DNA of 7,029 nt from Actinomycetota bacterium (GTDB lineage: Bacteria > Actinomycetota > Actinomycetes > Propionibacteriales > Nocardioidaceae): NCBI GenBank assembly GCA_009702305.1, contig WLIH01000138.1, positions 1 through 7,029 on the forward strand, written 5' to 3'. Of this stretch, positions 5,945 through 7,029 are shown piece by piece. The number at the start of each line of letters is the position of its first letter. The stretch's first letter is position 1. The notes under the pieces were generated by a model. That model saw only the letters and a program-made list of their open reading frames with translations. It searched no databases and was not told the DNA's origin. The translations under genes were made by a program, and so were the position numbers.

Positions 5945-7029
5945 TGACCCGCCTCTCCCGCCGACCCCGCTCCGTGCGCCTGCTGCTCGGCGCCGCCGCC
6001 ACTGCCATGGTCGGGCTGTCCCTGGCGCCGGTGCCGCCCGCGCAGGCCGCCGACTACGTGCCGATCTCCGGCGCGGGGTCGACCTGGAGCCAGGTGGCCG
6101 TCGACGCTTGGCGCGCCGACGTGCGCGCCAGCGGCGTGGTCGTCAACTTCGCCGGCACCGGCTCGACCGACGGCCGCTCGCAGTTCATCCAGGGCACCGT
6201 CGACTTCGCCAACACCGAGATCCCGTTCCAGAACCCGCCCGAGCCCGGCCAGCAGGCCGAGGTGCCGGACCGCGACTTCGCCTACCTGCCGATCGTGGCC
6301 GGCGGCACGTCGTTCATGTACAACCTCACCGTCGGCGGCCAGCGGGTGCGCGACCTGCGCCTGTCGGCGCCGACGCTCTCCAAGATCTTCACCGGAGCGA
6401 TCACCCGCTGGAGCGACCCGGCGATCAAGGCCGACTACGGCAAGACCCTGCCCGACATCCCGATCATCCCGGTCGTGCGCTCCGACGGCGCCGGTGCGTC
6501 GGCGCAGTTCTCGCTCTACATGCGCGACCAGGCGCCCGACATCTACTGCCCGTTCATCCGCTCCAAGCTGAGCCTGTCCGGCAACGACTGCCCGAGCGTG
6601 TCGTTCTACCCGTCGTTCGGCTCGTCCAAGGCGCAGGTCGGCTCCAACGGTGTCGCCAACTACGTCTCCGCGTCATACGGCGCCGGCTCGATCGGCTACG
6701 TCGAGTACGCCTACGCCAAGCGGATCGACTTCCCGGTGGCCTCGCTGCTCAACAAGGCCGGCTACTTCGCCCAGCCGACCGCGGGCAACGTCGCCGTCGC
6801 GCTGGTCGGTGCCCGGATCAACAGCGACCTGACCCAGAACCTCTCGGACGTCTACAACAACCCGGACCCTCGGACCTATCCGATGTCGAGCTACTCCTAC
6901 ATGGTGGTGCCGACCTCGACCGACTCGCCCTTCAACGCGGACAAGGGCAAGACGCTCTCGACGTTCATCAACTACTTCCTCTGCGCCGGTCAGCAGAAGG
7001 CCGACATCCTGGGCTACTCGCCGCTGCCG
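5944..7029 (+). CDS. pstS: Phosphate ABC transporter substrate-binding protein PstS, 3' partial
   Basis: The frame is open from ATG 5944 to the right edge (362 residues). Residues 1-35 form a Sec-type signal peptide: a basic start with R3, R6, R7, R9 and R12, a hydrophobic core and an AQA-A cleavage site. No lipobox Cys is present, unlike many Gram-positive PstS lipoproteins. The mature part follows E. coli PstS: GAGSTW (43-48), GTGSTDG (71-77), TVDFANTEIPF (85-95), LSAPTLSKIFTGAITRWSDP (ligand-fold core), RSDGAGAS (179-186), IGYVEYAYAK (250-259) and GYSPLP (357-362). By comparison with E. coli, about 25-30 residues are missing, or more if there is an anchoring tail. Cysteines at 202 and 216 could form a disulfide; a third is at 347. 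Several phosphate ligands differ from E. coli: D56 aligns with E92, S139 with A183 and T141 with A185, while T47 and S74 are kept. The family is secure; the exact solute is likely phosphate but not proven. Confidence 0.93.
   Translation, partial: MTRLSRRPRSVRLLLGAAATAMVGLSLAPVPPAQAADYVPISGAGSTWSQVAVDAWRADVRASGVVVNFAGTGSTDGRSQFIQGTVDFANTEIPFQNPPEPGQQAEVPDRDFAYLPIVAGGTSFMYNLTVGGQRVRDLRLSAPTLSKIFTGAITRWSDPAIKADYGKTLPDIPIIPVVRSDGAGASAQFSLYMRDQAPDIYCPFIRSKLSLSGNDCPSVSFYPSFGSSKAQVGSNGVANYVSASYGAGSIGYVEYAYAKRIDFPVASLLNKAGYFAQPTAGNVAVALVGARINSDLTQNLSDVYNNPDPRTYPMSSYSYMVVPTSTDSPFNADKGKTLSTFINYFLCAGQQKADILGYSPLP

Noticed and set aside
5944..6060. Tat export of PstS because of R6-R7
   Set aside because: The residues after the Arg pair (PRS) do not fit the Tat consensus and the leader looks like an ordinary Sec signal; Sec is the simpler reading.

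Overview
The window is one strand of a very GC-rich genome (mostly G or C at third codon positions, GTG starts, very tight gene packing). This fits a high-GC actinobacterium; a Nocardioides-like member of the Propionibacteriales is my best guess, from general impression rather than a marker gene. Six genes, all on the + strand, fill the window almost without gaps. The first is cut by the left edge and the last by the right edge. I see no promoter, terminator, RNA gene, mobile element or CRISPR array, and the largest gap between genes is 16 bases.

Layout, left to right: (1) 2-1915, the C-terminal 637 residues of a secreted, membrane-anchored protein with a PstS-like periplasmic-binding-protein fold, a Pro/Thr/Ser/Gly-rich stalk and one C-terminal transmembrane helix. 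(2) 1900-2862, a membrane protein with a recognisable sortase fold whose catalytic His and Cys are both replaced (GHR is GRR, TC is TS) and which contains no cysteine at all; its cytoplasmic N-tail carries a 63-bp in-frame tandem repeat. (3) 2879-3721 pstB, the ATPase. (4) 3718-4719 pstC and (5) 4727-5944 pstA, the two permeases; PstA has an N-terminal extension with two extra predicted membrane helices. (6) 5944-7029 pstS, the solute receptor, missing its C-terminal end.

Genes 3-6 form a complete phosphate-type (Pst) ABC importer in the order B-C-A-S instead of the common S-C-A-B. Overlaps of 16, 4 and 1 bases and gaps of 16 and 7 bases point to one co-transcribed, translationally coupled operon. 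Its promoter would lie left of the window. PstS should deliver solute to the PstC/PstA channel, with PstB supplying ATP hydrolysis.

The unusual part is the first two genes. They look like a degenerate PstS and a degenerate sortase, both keeping fold landmarks while losing the residues needed for the usual activity, and both sit in the same transcription unit as a working transporter. The downstream PstS also departs from the E. coli phosphate site at several positions and lacks a lipobox. My inference is that this is an actinobacterial variant of the Pst system in which surface-exposed pseudo-receptor and pseudo-sortase proteins act as structural or regulatory partners of the importer.
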